A stretch of 47,374 nt of DNA. Origin: Chitinophagaceae bacterium. GTDB taxonomy: Bacteria > Bacteroidota > Bacteroidia > Chitinophagales > Chitinophagaceae. The stretch is from NCBI GenBank assembly GCA_019752045.1, contig JAIEMP010000027.1, positions 1 to 47,374 on the forward strand, written 5' to 3'. Below, piece after piece: positions 41,476 to 47,374 of the stretch (position 1 is its first letter; every line of letters begins with the position of its first letter). Both the position numbers and the translations under genes were made by a program. A model generated the notes under the pieces. That model was not told the DNA's origin. It searched no databases and saw nothing but the letters and a program-made list of their open reading frames with translations.

Positions 41476-42468
41476 ATGCCGCAGGATACCATTCCCTTTC
41501 TTATTACTTATGATGATACCAGCTTTTTGCTTTCCTCCATGGAAGAGTACAACCAACTCCCTGATTCATTGAAGCAGCCGGAAGTATTGCAGCAAATACA
41601 AAGCTATTTATCAGAGAACTATCCGGCAGAAACGGATACAAAAGATACACCTGTTGTATTTATGCTGGTTTCTGCATTTATGTTCATCATGTTCATGAAG
41701 ATGATCTGGTCTGCAAAAAAGGAGCTGCGTAAAACTATTGTCGATAATAGCGATCCGAATTCTGCTGATTCATGTTTAACCTATAAAGGAGCTGAATTAC
41801 ATTTTGGCACAGAGGAAATAAAATCTGTTTGCTTAAAATACAATTCTTACTTCAGAAACCTGAGTCCGGAGAAGCAATCCCGTTTTATTGAACGTGTACA
41901 GCAATTCATCCGGCATAAAAACTTTCATATTTATTCGTCAAAAGGCTACAAGGAAATGCCCATCCTCATTTCTGCTGCTGCCATCCAGATCAGTTTTGGA
42001 TTGAACCATTTTTTACTCCCTCATTTTTCTGATATTATTATTCATCCGGAAGAATATTTTGCAACAGATCCTCTACGAATACTGGTTGGCAATGTACAGG
42101 GACAATCCATTACACTTTCCTGGAAACATTTTCTTGACGATTATCAAAAACCGGCAGATGGAAAAAATGTAGGGCTGCATGAAATGGCTCATGCATTACA
42201 GGTACAATATTTATTCAGAAAATCCAGGGGAGAAAATGAGTTTAAACATGACTTTGAGCATTACGACCGGATTGATGACAAAATACGAAGTGAAGAAAAA
42301 ATAAAAACCAACTCTCTCTTTGATAAAAATGCATTGAGCAATCAAAATGAATTCTGGGCAACCTCCGTTGAACTGTTTTTCGAAAAACCGGCTGATCTTA
42401 AACAGGATCATCCGGCTCTGTATGAAAGCATTTGCAATGTATTAAATCAGGATATGCTTCACCGTTAA
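41476..42468 (+). CDS. MtfA-like zinc-dependent peptidase (M90)
   Basis: A 330-residue protein with one membrane helix near residues 60-77 and a C-terminal metallopeptidase domain. The zinc motif HEMAH is at 235-239 within NVGLHEMAHALQVQYLF, and a downstream acidic region NEFWATSVELFFEKP supplies the further ligand area. E. coli MtfA titrates the glucose repressor Mlc and is an aminopeptidase; the partner here is unknown. The N-terminal membrane helix is absent in E. coli MtfA, so this version is probably anchored to the inner membrane. It starts one base after the DUF2130 stop. Confidence 0.87.
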   Translation: MPQDTIPFLITYDDTSFLLSSMEEYNQLPDSLKQPEVLQQIQSYLSENYPAETDTKDTPVVFMLVSAFMFIMFMKMIWSAKKELRKTIVDNSDPNSADSCLTYKGAELHFGTEEIKSVCLKYNSYFRNLSPEKQSRFIERVQQFIRHKNFHIYSSKGYKEMPILISAAAIQISFGLNHFLLPHFSDIIIHPEEYFATDPLRILVGNVQGQSITLSWKHFLDDYQKPADGKNVGLHEMAHALQVQYLFRKSRGENEFKHDFEHYDRIDDKIRSEEKIKTNSLFDKNALSNQNEFWATSVELFFEKPADLKQDHPALYESICNVLNQDMLHR

Positions 42469-42507
42469 GAAAAAATAAAAGCAAAGCAGCTATCCTTCTG
42501 CACAAGG

Positions 42508-42515
42508 TATCTTTG
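42508..42515 (+). promoter_or_regulatory. Bacteroidota -7 promoter box
   Basis: TATCTTTG, an exact TAnnTTTG match and the same octamer as at 4395 and 12372, lies 14 bases before the ATG at 42530. Confidence 0.6.
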
Positions 42516-42529
42516 TTATAAACACACAC

Positions 42530-43027
42530 ATGAAAAAGGCAATTGTATGCAGCTTAGGCGTTCTGTTCTTCGTTCTTCAGTTACATGCACAGGAATCTGC
42601 TCCTGTAAAAAAACCGGGCATGTCCATTTTTATTGAAGCAGGCGGACCGGGAGTAATTTCCTTTAATTACGACACAAGATTTACTGCATCTGATAAAGGT
42701 ATTGGCGGACGTATAGGTATAGGCGGCTATAAAGCCAACAACACCGGCGCCATTTATATACCCATTGGTATCACTCATCTGCTCACAAAAAATGACCGTG
42801 ACTATTTTGAAATTGGTGCAGGCTTTACATATGTAAACTATACAAGAGATAATAATGATTTCATTGAATTCTCACCTTTTACACAAAATTTCGGCCATCT
42901 CAATTTCGGTTACCGCTATCAGCAAAAAGAAGGCGGACTAACATTAAGAGTTGCGTTTAATCCGGTTTTTGGTAATGGTTTTTTTAACCCTGCTTATGGC
43001 GGTGCATCGATCGGTTATAAATTTTAA
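42530..43027 (+). CDS. Exported outer-membrane beta-barrel-like protein
   Basis: A 165-residue protein with a clear signal peptide (MKKAIVCSLGVLFFVLQLHA, cleaved before QES). The mature part is a series of alternating beta strands rich in Gly, Tyr and Phe, such as GISFNYDTRF, YFEIGAGFTYVNYT and GHLNFGYRYQQ, and ends in GYKF with a terminal aromatic, as outer-membrane barrels do. The size suggests an eight-stranded barrel. The specific function is unknown. It has its own -7 box and is followed by a bidirectional terminator. Confidence 0.75.
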   Translation: MKKAIVCSLGVLFFVLQLHAQESAPVKKPGMSIFIEAGGPGVISFNYDTRFTASDKGIGGRIGIGGYKANNTGAIYIPIGITHLLTKNDRDYFEIGAGFTYVNYTRDNNDFIEFSPFTQNFGHLNFGYRYQQKEGGLTLRVAFNPVFGNGFFNPAYGGASIGYKF

Positions 43028-43050
43028 ACAAACAGCATAACTGTATTTAA

Positions 43051-43080
43051 AAGAGGTGAGCAAATGCTCACCTCTTTTTT
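43051..43080. terminator. Bidirectional terminator
   Basis: AAGAGGTGAGCA (43051-43062) pairs perfectly with TGCTCACCTCTT (43065-43076) over an AA loop, followed by TTTT. On the minus strand an A-rich flank gives a weaker T-run. It separates the barrel gene from the convergent AAA+ gene. Confidence 0.85.
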
Positions 43081-43105
43081 ATGATACCGGTATACTAAAT
43101 TATTA

Positions 43106-44623
43106 TCAGGTAAAATCTTCGCTGTCAAAATCATCTTCATCGTTATCATTGTCTGAGCCAAGATTAATCATGCTGCCCATCAAATCACTGAACTGTACCT
43201 TTCCCTCAACAATTTTTTTACTGATAAGAGAGTAAGCCGATAACCCATGCAACACAAATTCCATCAGCAATGCAGCCTGCTTCTCATTGGCACCTTTAAA
43301 ATATTTTTTTACCAAAGGATACAATCCATCAACACTGTACAGCTGCTGAATTTTATCTTCGTCTTTTATGTTCATCATCAGACTTAACTGGTTGCCTTTA
43401 TCAAACCAGTTGGTGATGGATTTGTATGGATTATCTGCAGTTGCATCCTGCTTTCGTTTTTTCAATTGTTCAGGATTGGGAAAGAACTGCAGAAACTGTG
43501 TGCGTACAGCTTTATCCAGCAAATGAAACGCCACCTGATAAGGGCCTTCCTGCTCTCCTTCATAAACTAATTCAATTTTTCCGGTAATAGATGGAATGAT
43601 GCCGATTAGATCGCCCATCCACACCTGTGTATGTTTTTCTTTGTTTTGAATGGCACGTAACTCTGCTGTACTTACCGCATTTTCAAATGCAGAAATAGTG
43701 AGCCTTGCACTTACACCACTTTTCTTATCTACATATTCGCTGCTTCTTGCTTCAAATGCAACCTGTTCAATTAACCGTTTCATTAAATCACTTACATCCA
43801 CTCTTTTTTGCTGATCGGGATGGAGTTTTGCTTCCTGTTCGGTAATGGCCAAGCCCACTTCAATGGTTTTTGGATAGTGCGTAAGTATCTGGCTTTCGAT
43901 ACGGTCTTTCAACGGTGTTACAATAGATCCACGGTTGGTATAATCTTCCGGGTTAGCAGTAAACACAAATAAAATATCTAACGGCAATCGTAATTTAAAT
44001 CCACGAATCTGCACATCGCCTTCTTCTAAAATATTAAACAGTGATACCTGAATACGTGCCTGCAGATCAGGAATTTCATTGATGACAAAAATGCTGCGGT
44101 TGCTTCTTGGAATAATACCGTAATGGATTACACGCTCATCTGCAAAACTTAATTTAAGATTGGCAGCTTTAATGGGATCAATATCACCAATGAGATCGGC
44201 TACACTTACATCGGGTGTTGCTAATTTTTCACCATATCGTTTTGAACGATGAACCCACTCGATGGGTGTTGCATCGCCCTTTTCAGCAATGAGCTCTTTT
44301 GCAAAATGAGAGATTGGGTTGAATGGATCGTCATTTACTTCACTGCCTGCAATAACCGGAACATATTCATCCAGAAGATCCGTCATTAAACGGGCCATTC
44401 TGGTTTTTGCCTGTCCACGCAAACCAAGAAATAAAATGTTATGCTGAGAAAGCAATGCCCGCTCAACATCCGGTATTACTGAATCTTCATAACCCAGTAT
44501 GCCTTCAAACACATTCTCTTTGTCTTGTAATTTTGCAATGAGATTTTGGCGTACTTCTTCTTTGATGCTTTTTGGTTTGTAACCACTTTTTTTTAGTTCA
44601 CCTAATGTTTTTATCTGAATCAT
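43106..44623 (-). CDS. AAA+ ATPase of the magnesium-chelatase/MoxR type
   Basis: A 505-residue protein of the BchI/ChlI-like AAA+ family. The Walker A GLRGQAKT is at 67-74 and Walker B IFVINE at 178-183, followed by the helix with LFNILEEGDVQIRGFKL and the sensor TANPEDYTNRGS, with the arginine-finger region PLKDRIES after it. These ATPases work with a VWA-domain partner to remodel or load metal into target proteins; there is no chlorophyll pathway here. The VWA partner is the gene at 45111, but a GxxExxY gene lies between them. The inverted repeat ends one base before this ATG. Confidence 0.88.
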   Translation of the reverse strand: MIQIKTLGELKKSGYKPKSIKEEVRQNLIAKLQDKENVFEGILGYEDSVIPDVERALLSQHNILFLGLRGQAKTRMARLMTDLLDEYVPVIAGSEVNDDPFNPISHFAKELIAEKGDATPIEWVHRSKRYGEKLATPDVSVADLIGDIDPIKAANLKLSFADERVIHYGIIPRSNRSIFVINEIPDLQARIQVSLFNILEEGDVQIRGFKLRLPLDILFVFTANPEDYTNRGSIVTPLKDRIESQILTHYPKTIEVGLAITEQEAKLHPDQQKRVDVSDLMKRLIEQVAFEARSSEYVDKKSGVSARLTISAFENAVSTAELRAIQNKEKHTQVWMGDLIGIIPSITGKIELVYEGEQEGPYQVAFHLLDKAVRTQFLQFFPNPEQLKKRKQDATADNPYKSITNWFDKGNQLSLMMNIKDEDKIQQLYSVDGLYPLVKKYFKGANEKQAALLMEFVLHGLSAYSLISKKIVEGKVQFSDLMGSMINLGSDNDNDEDDFDSEDFT

Positions 44624-44624
44624 A

Positions 44625-44645
44625 GCCGGTAAGTCGGGAAGACGG
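44625..44645 (+). repeat. Left 21-bp inverted repeat of the GxxExxY element
   Basis: GCCGGTAAGTCGGGAAGACG plus a final G, followed by AAAA, pairs with the right repeat at 45065-45085 in inverted orientation, 18 of 21 bases matching. Internally it reads as repeated 8-mers of the form CGGTAAGA. It directly abuts the ATG of the AAA+ gene. Confidence 0.7.
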
Positions 44646-44657
44646 AAAACTCCCGTT

Positions 44658-45047
44658 TTATTCTACACAATAGCGTCTGATTCCGTCTTTTATCAACGCT
44701 GTATTAAAATTTATTAGAAATCCAACCTTCAAAGAAGTCAGTTTTAAATGACTGATTATTTGAGCTTGCCATACTTTATTAATTATATCAATTGCTTTTA
44801 ATTCACAAATTATCGTTTCATCAACCAACACATCCATTTTTAATCCTTCATCAAACATTTTTCCATCATAGTAAATCGGCAGTTTTACCTGCCGCTGAAA
44901 AGGAATATTCTTTTTTTCAAGTTCGTAACAGAAACAGGCTTCATAAATTTTTTCAAGCAAACCCGGACCAAGTTGTTTGTGTACTTTATAAGCACAATCA
45001 ACAATTTCACCGCACAGGTAATTTTCATGATCAGATAGTATATGCAT
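44658..45047 (-). CDS. GxxExxY protein (PD-(D/E)xK-like)
   Basis: A 129-residue protein of the GxxExxY family. The name-giving motif is GLLEKIY at residues 29-35. A nuclease-like core follows: MDVLVDE (Asp72) and ICELKAID (Glu82, Lys84), the D...ExK pattern of the PD-(D/E)xK superfamily, and the C-terminal LKVGFLINF strand. The family occurs in many scattered copies in Bacteroidota and other phyla; its function is not established. Here it lies between an AAA+ gene and its VWA partner, on the same strand, and is bracketed by 21-bp inverted repeats. I infer an inserted element that is expressed by read-through. Confidence 0.85.
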   Translation of the reverse strand: MHILSDHENYLCGEIVDCAYKVHKQLGPGLLEKIYEACFCYELEKKNIPFQRQVKLPIYYDGKMFDEGLKMDVLVDETIICELKAIDIINKVWQAQIISHLKLTSLKVGFLINFNTALIKDGIRRYCVE

Positions 45048-45064
45048 AGTATCTATTTTCCTTA

Positions 45065-45085
45065 CCGCCTTCCCGTCTTTCCGGC
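45065..45085 (-). repeat. Right 21-bp inverted repeat of the GxxExxY element
   Basis: On the minus strand it reads GCCGGAAAGACGGGAAGGCG plus a final G, matching the left repeat at 18 of 21 bases. An imperfect palindrome (AGATAGTATATGCATAGTAT, then CT) overlaps the GxxExxY start codon just inside it. Confidence 0.7.
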
Positions 45086-45110
45086 AAAAACAATAATCTT
45101 CACAAGGCCC

Positions 45111-46208
45111 TTAATACACCGTCTTCCTTTTTCCACTTTCAAAATCCTTAAAAATAAATGCCCCCAGTTTATCCAGCGAAGCAAAGAATGCTTTGCCATG
45201 ATTGGTTTCTGTAAACTCCTGTACAAATTTTTGCAGATAAGGATCGGTGGCAATCATAAACGTTGTAATAGGAATTTTTAATTTCTTGCATTGTGCTGCC
45301 AGATTAATACAACGGTTCACCACTTTACGGTCTAACCCAAAACTGTTCTTGTAATATTTTTTGCCAATTTTTAAACAGGTGGGTTTACCATCGGTGATCA
45401 TAAAAATCTGTTTGTTGGGATTTTTTCTGCGGCGCAATATTTCCATCGCCAGCTCTAACCCTGCCACTGTATTGGTATGATAAGGCCCTACCTGTAAATA
45501 CGGAAGATCTTTAATTTCAATTTGCCAGGCATCATTACCAAACACCACAATATCGAGTGTATCTTTTGGATAGCGTGTGGTAATTAATTCACTCAACGCC
45601 ATGGCTACTTTTTTTGCAGGCGTAATTCTGTCTTCGCCATAAAGTATCATAGAGTGAGAAATATCAATCATCAACACTGTTGATGTTTGTGTTTTAAAAT
45701 CGGTTTCCCGAATTTCCAGATCATCTTCCCGCATCTGAAAACTATCTATTCCATGATTGATCTGTGCATTGCGGATGGAGCTGGTAAAATCAATTTGCTC
45801 TAATGTATCGCCAAACTGAAACGGTCTTGTCTCCGGATTAATCTCATCACCCATTCCCGGCTTAAATGTCTGGTGGTTACCCTGTTTTGTTTTTTTCAGT
45901 TTGCCGAATATTTCCTCCAGAGATTGTTTGCGGATGGTTTGTTCTGTTTTGGATGTGATGTTGAATTGACCGGTAATATTATTTTCTTCCAGATAACCTT
46001 TCTCTTTCAGCTCATCAATAAAATCGCCCATTCCATACTCATCATTGGTGAGTTGAAATTTACGATCTAACTGATTGAGCCAATCCATGGCTTCGGTTAC
46101 ATCGCCACTGGTATAAGTGAGTAACTGCGTAAACAGATCAAGCAATTGCTCAAACTTAGATTTATTGTTTTCTGAAGGATCATATTTAGAAAAGAAATGG
46201 CCTGTCAT
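45111..46208 (-). CDS. VWA-domain partner of the AAA+ ATPase
   Basis: A 365-residue protein with a C-terminal von Willebrand A domain. The metal-dependent adhesion motif DISHS is at 182-186 (LMIDISHSMI), with the further ligands in the NTVAGLELAME and ITDGKPT segments. The N-terminal ~170 residues are helical and acidic and contain a RPFQFGDTLEQIDF stretch typical of VWA proteins that pair with MoxR/BchI-type ATPases. It probably binds the ATPase and a metal or target protein. Its partner gene is 450 bases further on, separated by the GxxExxY insertion; the two are normally adjacent. Confidence 0.85.
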   Translation of the reverse strand: MTGHFFSKYDPSENNKSKFEQLLDLFTQLLTYTSGDVTEAMDWLNQLDRKFQLTNDEYGMGDFIDELKEKGYLEENNITGQFNITSKTEQTIRKQSLEEIFGKLKKTKQGNHQTFKPGMGDEINPETRPFQFGDTLEQIDFTSSIRNAQINHGIDSFQMREDDLEIRETDFKTQTSTVLMIDISHSMILYGEDRITPAKKVAMALSELITTRYPKDTLDIVVFGNDAWQIEIKDLPYLQVGPYHTNTVAGLELAMEILRRRKNPNKQIFMITDGKPTCLKIGKKYYKNSFGLDRKVVNRCINLAAQCKKLKIPITTFMIATDPYLQKFVQEFTETNHGKAFFASLDKLGAFIFKDFESGKRKTVY

Positions 46209-46503
46209 TGTTGTTTCAATTTACTTCAAATTCAATTCACCGTTTAAAAAAGGATGTCCACTTTAAAAAAAATCATCTTTAAATTAACTTTGGCAAAGTT
46301 GTAAAAGCCCGCTAAAATGAATCTGCTAAATCGAACTTTGCTTAAATTGCAAAAGCGGGTTGAAATGGATAAACCCACTCTGCACTTTCCCAAAATTGTT
46401 CCTCATCCGGCAGATCAACCATAGTAACAAATACCGAACCTGAAAAGTTCTTGACAGGTTTACTGCTGATTTCTTATTTTGCTGGCAGATAAATCACTTC
46501 TCC
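46209..46503. other. Intergenic region with imperfect tandem repeat and small ORF
   Basis: Two ~37-base imperfect direct repeats (about 46288-46324 and 46334-46370) share AACTTTG, TTG-AAAAGC and AAATG-AT blocks. A -7 box TAACTTTG (46285-46292) precedes the first, and ATG at 46317 opens a 35-residue frame (MNLLNRTLLKLQKRVEMDKP and 15 more) ending at 46424. The frame may be a true small protein or simply run through a repeated regulatory region. A TATTTTG element near 46476 may serve the next gene. Confidence 0.4.
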
Positions 46504-47103
46504 ATGCGTAACACCGTTCATTTTGTCATTCTGCTTGTTTTTACATTGTTCTTTTCCGCTTCCTGTAAAGGACCAAAACTGTTGGTGAAACAGGGGGCCA
46601 GAATAGACACTTTACACCTGCAACTGGATTTACGGATTGTACAGGAATACGAATATCAGCAGGCTATCATTAAAAAGATGACAAAATTTGTGGACGTGTA
46701 TAACAGCGAATCTCATCCATTTAAATTATCCTTAAACAGCGGGGTGCAAACAACCAGTTGTGAGGTAAAAGTAGTACGGGTAAAATTTGTTCGATCTAAA
46801 CAAAATCTTATTGGCACCGCTGTAACCGTTGCAGGTATTGGAACTGCCACTGCATTAATTGCAACCGGTTTTGCTGTGCCTCTTGGTTGGGTATATATTC
46901 CGAGTGCAAGAACAACCATAACCCCGCAACTGAGTAGTGATATTACAGATGTTGCCAATTTTCAAAAAGTAGGGATCTCCTCTGTGGGCATGTATGTGAA
47001 GCTTGATAAGCAGATAGACAAACAGAGTACCAAGTTTGTAAAATACATGGTGTCTGTTGTACAAACAATTGAACAGGAATATCAATTGAATGCAGCTAAA
47101 TAA
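46504..47103 (+). CDS. Putative lipoprotein, unknown
   Basis: A 199-residue protein. The N terminus MRNTVHFVILLVFTLFFSAS followed by CKGPK fits a lipoprotein signal, with Cys21 as the lipidated residue. The mature part has a hydrophobic stretch rich in Gly, Ala, Thr and Val at about 102-125 (GTAVTVAGIGTATALIATGF), then a beta-rich segment and a C-terminal polar helix (TKFVKYMVSVVQTIEQEYQ). I do not recognise a family. It stands alone, divergent from the VWA gene, with a TATTTTG element upstream. A palindromic repeat array follows it. Confidence 0.7.
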   Translation: MRNTVHFVILLVFTLFFSASCKGPKLLVKQGARIDTLHLQLDLRIVQEYEYQQAIIKKMTKFVDVYNSESHPFKLSLNSGVQTTSCEVKVVRVKFVRSKQNLIGTAVTVAGIGTATALIATGFAVPLGWVYIPSARTTITPQLSSDITDVANFQKVGISSVGMYVKLDKQIDKQSTKFVKYMVSVVQTIEQEYQLNAAK

Positions 47104-47138
47104 GTGGATTGTGCTTTGTTAACGTTCAATGCAAAAAA

Positions 47139-47374
47139 TTGTCGGTAAGGAAAAAAGAAGGGAAGTAGTTGACTCTTTTCCGCCTTACCGTCTTACCGGC
47201 AAAAAATATACTCTGTAGTTATCTTTTTTGTTTTTCTGAAAAATAATTGCCGGGAAGGAAAGAAGACGAGAAGTAGTTGATTCTTTTCCGCCTTACAGTC
47301 TTACCGGCAAAAAATATACTCTGTAGTTATCTTTTTGTTTTTCTGAAAAATAATTGCCGGGAAGGAAAGAAGAC
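47139..47374. repeat. Tandem array of ~107-bp palindromic units
   Basis: Three units begin at 47139, 47247 and 47354 (periods 108 and 107; the third is cut by the window end). Each has a 60-nt imperfect palindrome, for example 47141-47200 and 47249-47308, whose right arm on the minus strand begins GCCGGTAAGACGGTAAGG. A nearly identical AT-rich spacer follows (AAAAAATATACTCTGTAGTT and on). The arm sequence is the same family as the inverted repeats around the GxxExxY gene at 44625 and 45065. No gene lies inside these units. Confidence 0.75.

Noticed and set aside
43106-46208. Magnesium chelatase for (bacterio)chlorophyll
   Set aside because: The AAA+ and VWA proteins share the fold, but no porphyrin or chlorophyll genes are present and the pair matches general MoxR/VWA-type partners.
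47139-47374. CRISPR array, suggested by regular repeats
   Set aside because: The spacers are nearly identical to each other, the period is ~107 bp, and there are no cas genes; it is a tandem palindromic repeat.

Overview
The window reads as a piece of a Bacteroidota chromosome, most likely the family Chitinophagaceae (inference, not tested). Several gene starts are preceded by the Bacteroidota -7 box TAnnTTTG, with almost no Shine-Dalgarno sites. Gene types typical of that phylum are present: DUF3667, a CcoN-CcoO fusion, a mono-heme CcoP, the YtxH/holin-family pair and a GxxExxY protein. Most of the DNA is dense, ordinary chromosome. The accessory parts are the left edge, the restriction-modification block and the right end.

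Layout. 1-2150: a degraded edge with a long hairpin, an unrecognised ORF fragment, a small ABM-domain monooxygenase, an IS110-type transposase remnant and a YdeI-like protein. 2.4-12.2 kb: an orphan HisKA_3 sensor kinase, two oxidoreductases, then a minus-strand run of DUF3667, mazG and a very large NtrY-like kinase. 12.4-16.9 kb: a secreted YD-like protein, then a convergent pair made of a C5 cytosine methyltransferase with a recombinase-type Arm domain at its N terminus and an EcoRII-like endonuclease. 16.9-20 kb: tRNA-Leu(UAA), tRNA-Gly(GCC), a GT2 glycosyltransferase, a short sensor kinase and tRNA-Leu(GAG). 20-22.2 kb: galK-galT.

22.3-40 kb looks like one low-oxygen/stress block: universal stress protein, DUF2892 protein, membrane hydrolase, flavin-binding protein plus phospholipase D, YtxH/holin-like envelope proteins, Hsp20, and a complete cbb3 oxidase set (ccoI, ccoS, ccoNO, ccoQ, ccoP, ccoG, ccoH and a TauE/SafE-like protein). 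A PAS kinase and a receiver-cNMP-Crp fusion regulator close it. FNR/CRP-like palindromes (TGATnnnnATCA and near variants) recur between these genes and were not found by eye in other intergenic regions. I infer that the fusion regulator, or a relative elsewhere, controls them, as a condensed analogue of FixL-FixJ-FixK.

40-47.4 kb: a DUF2130 protein, an MtfA-like peptidase, a small beta-barrel-type protein, and an AAA+/VWA pair whose two genes are separated by a GxxExxY gene bracketed by 21-bp inverted repeats. The same repeat sequence, without a gene, recurs as a tandem ~107-bp palindromic array at the right end of the window. This GxxExxY/inverted-repeat family and the Arm-domain methyltransferase with its row of GTCCG repeats are the two best candidates for something new.
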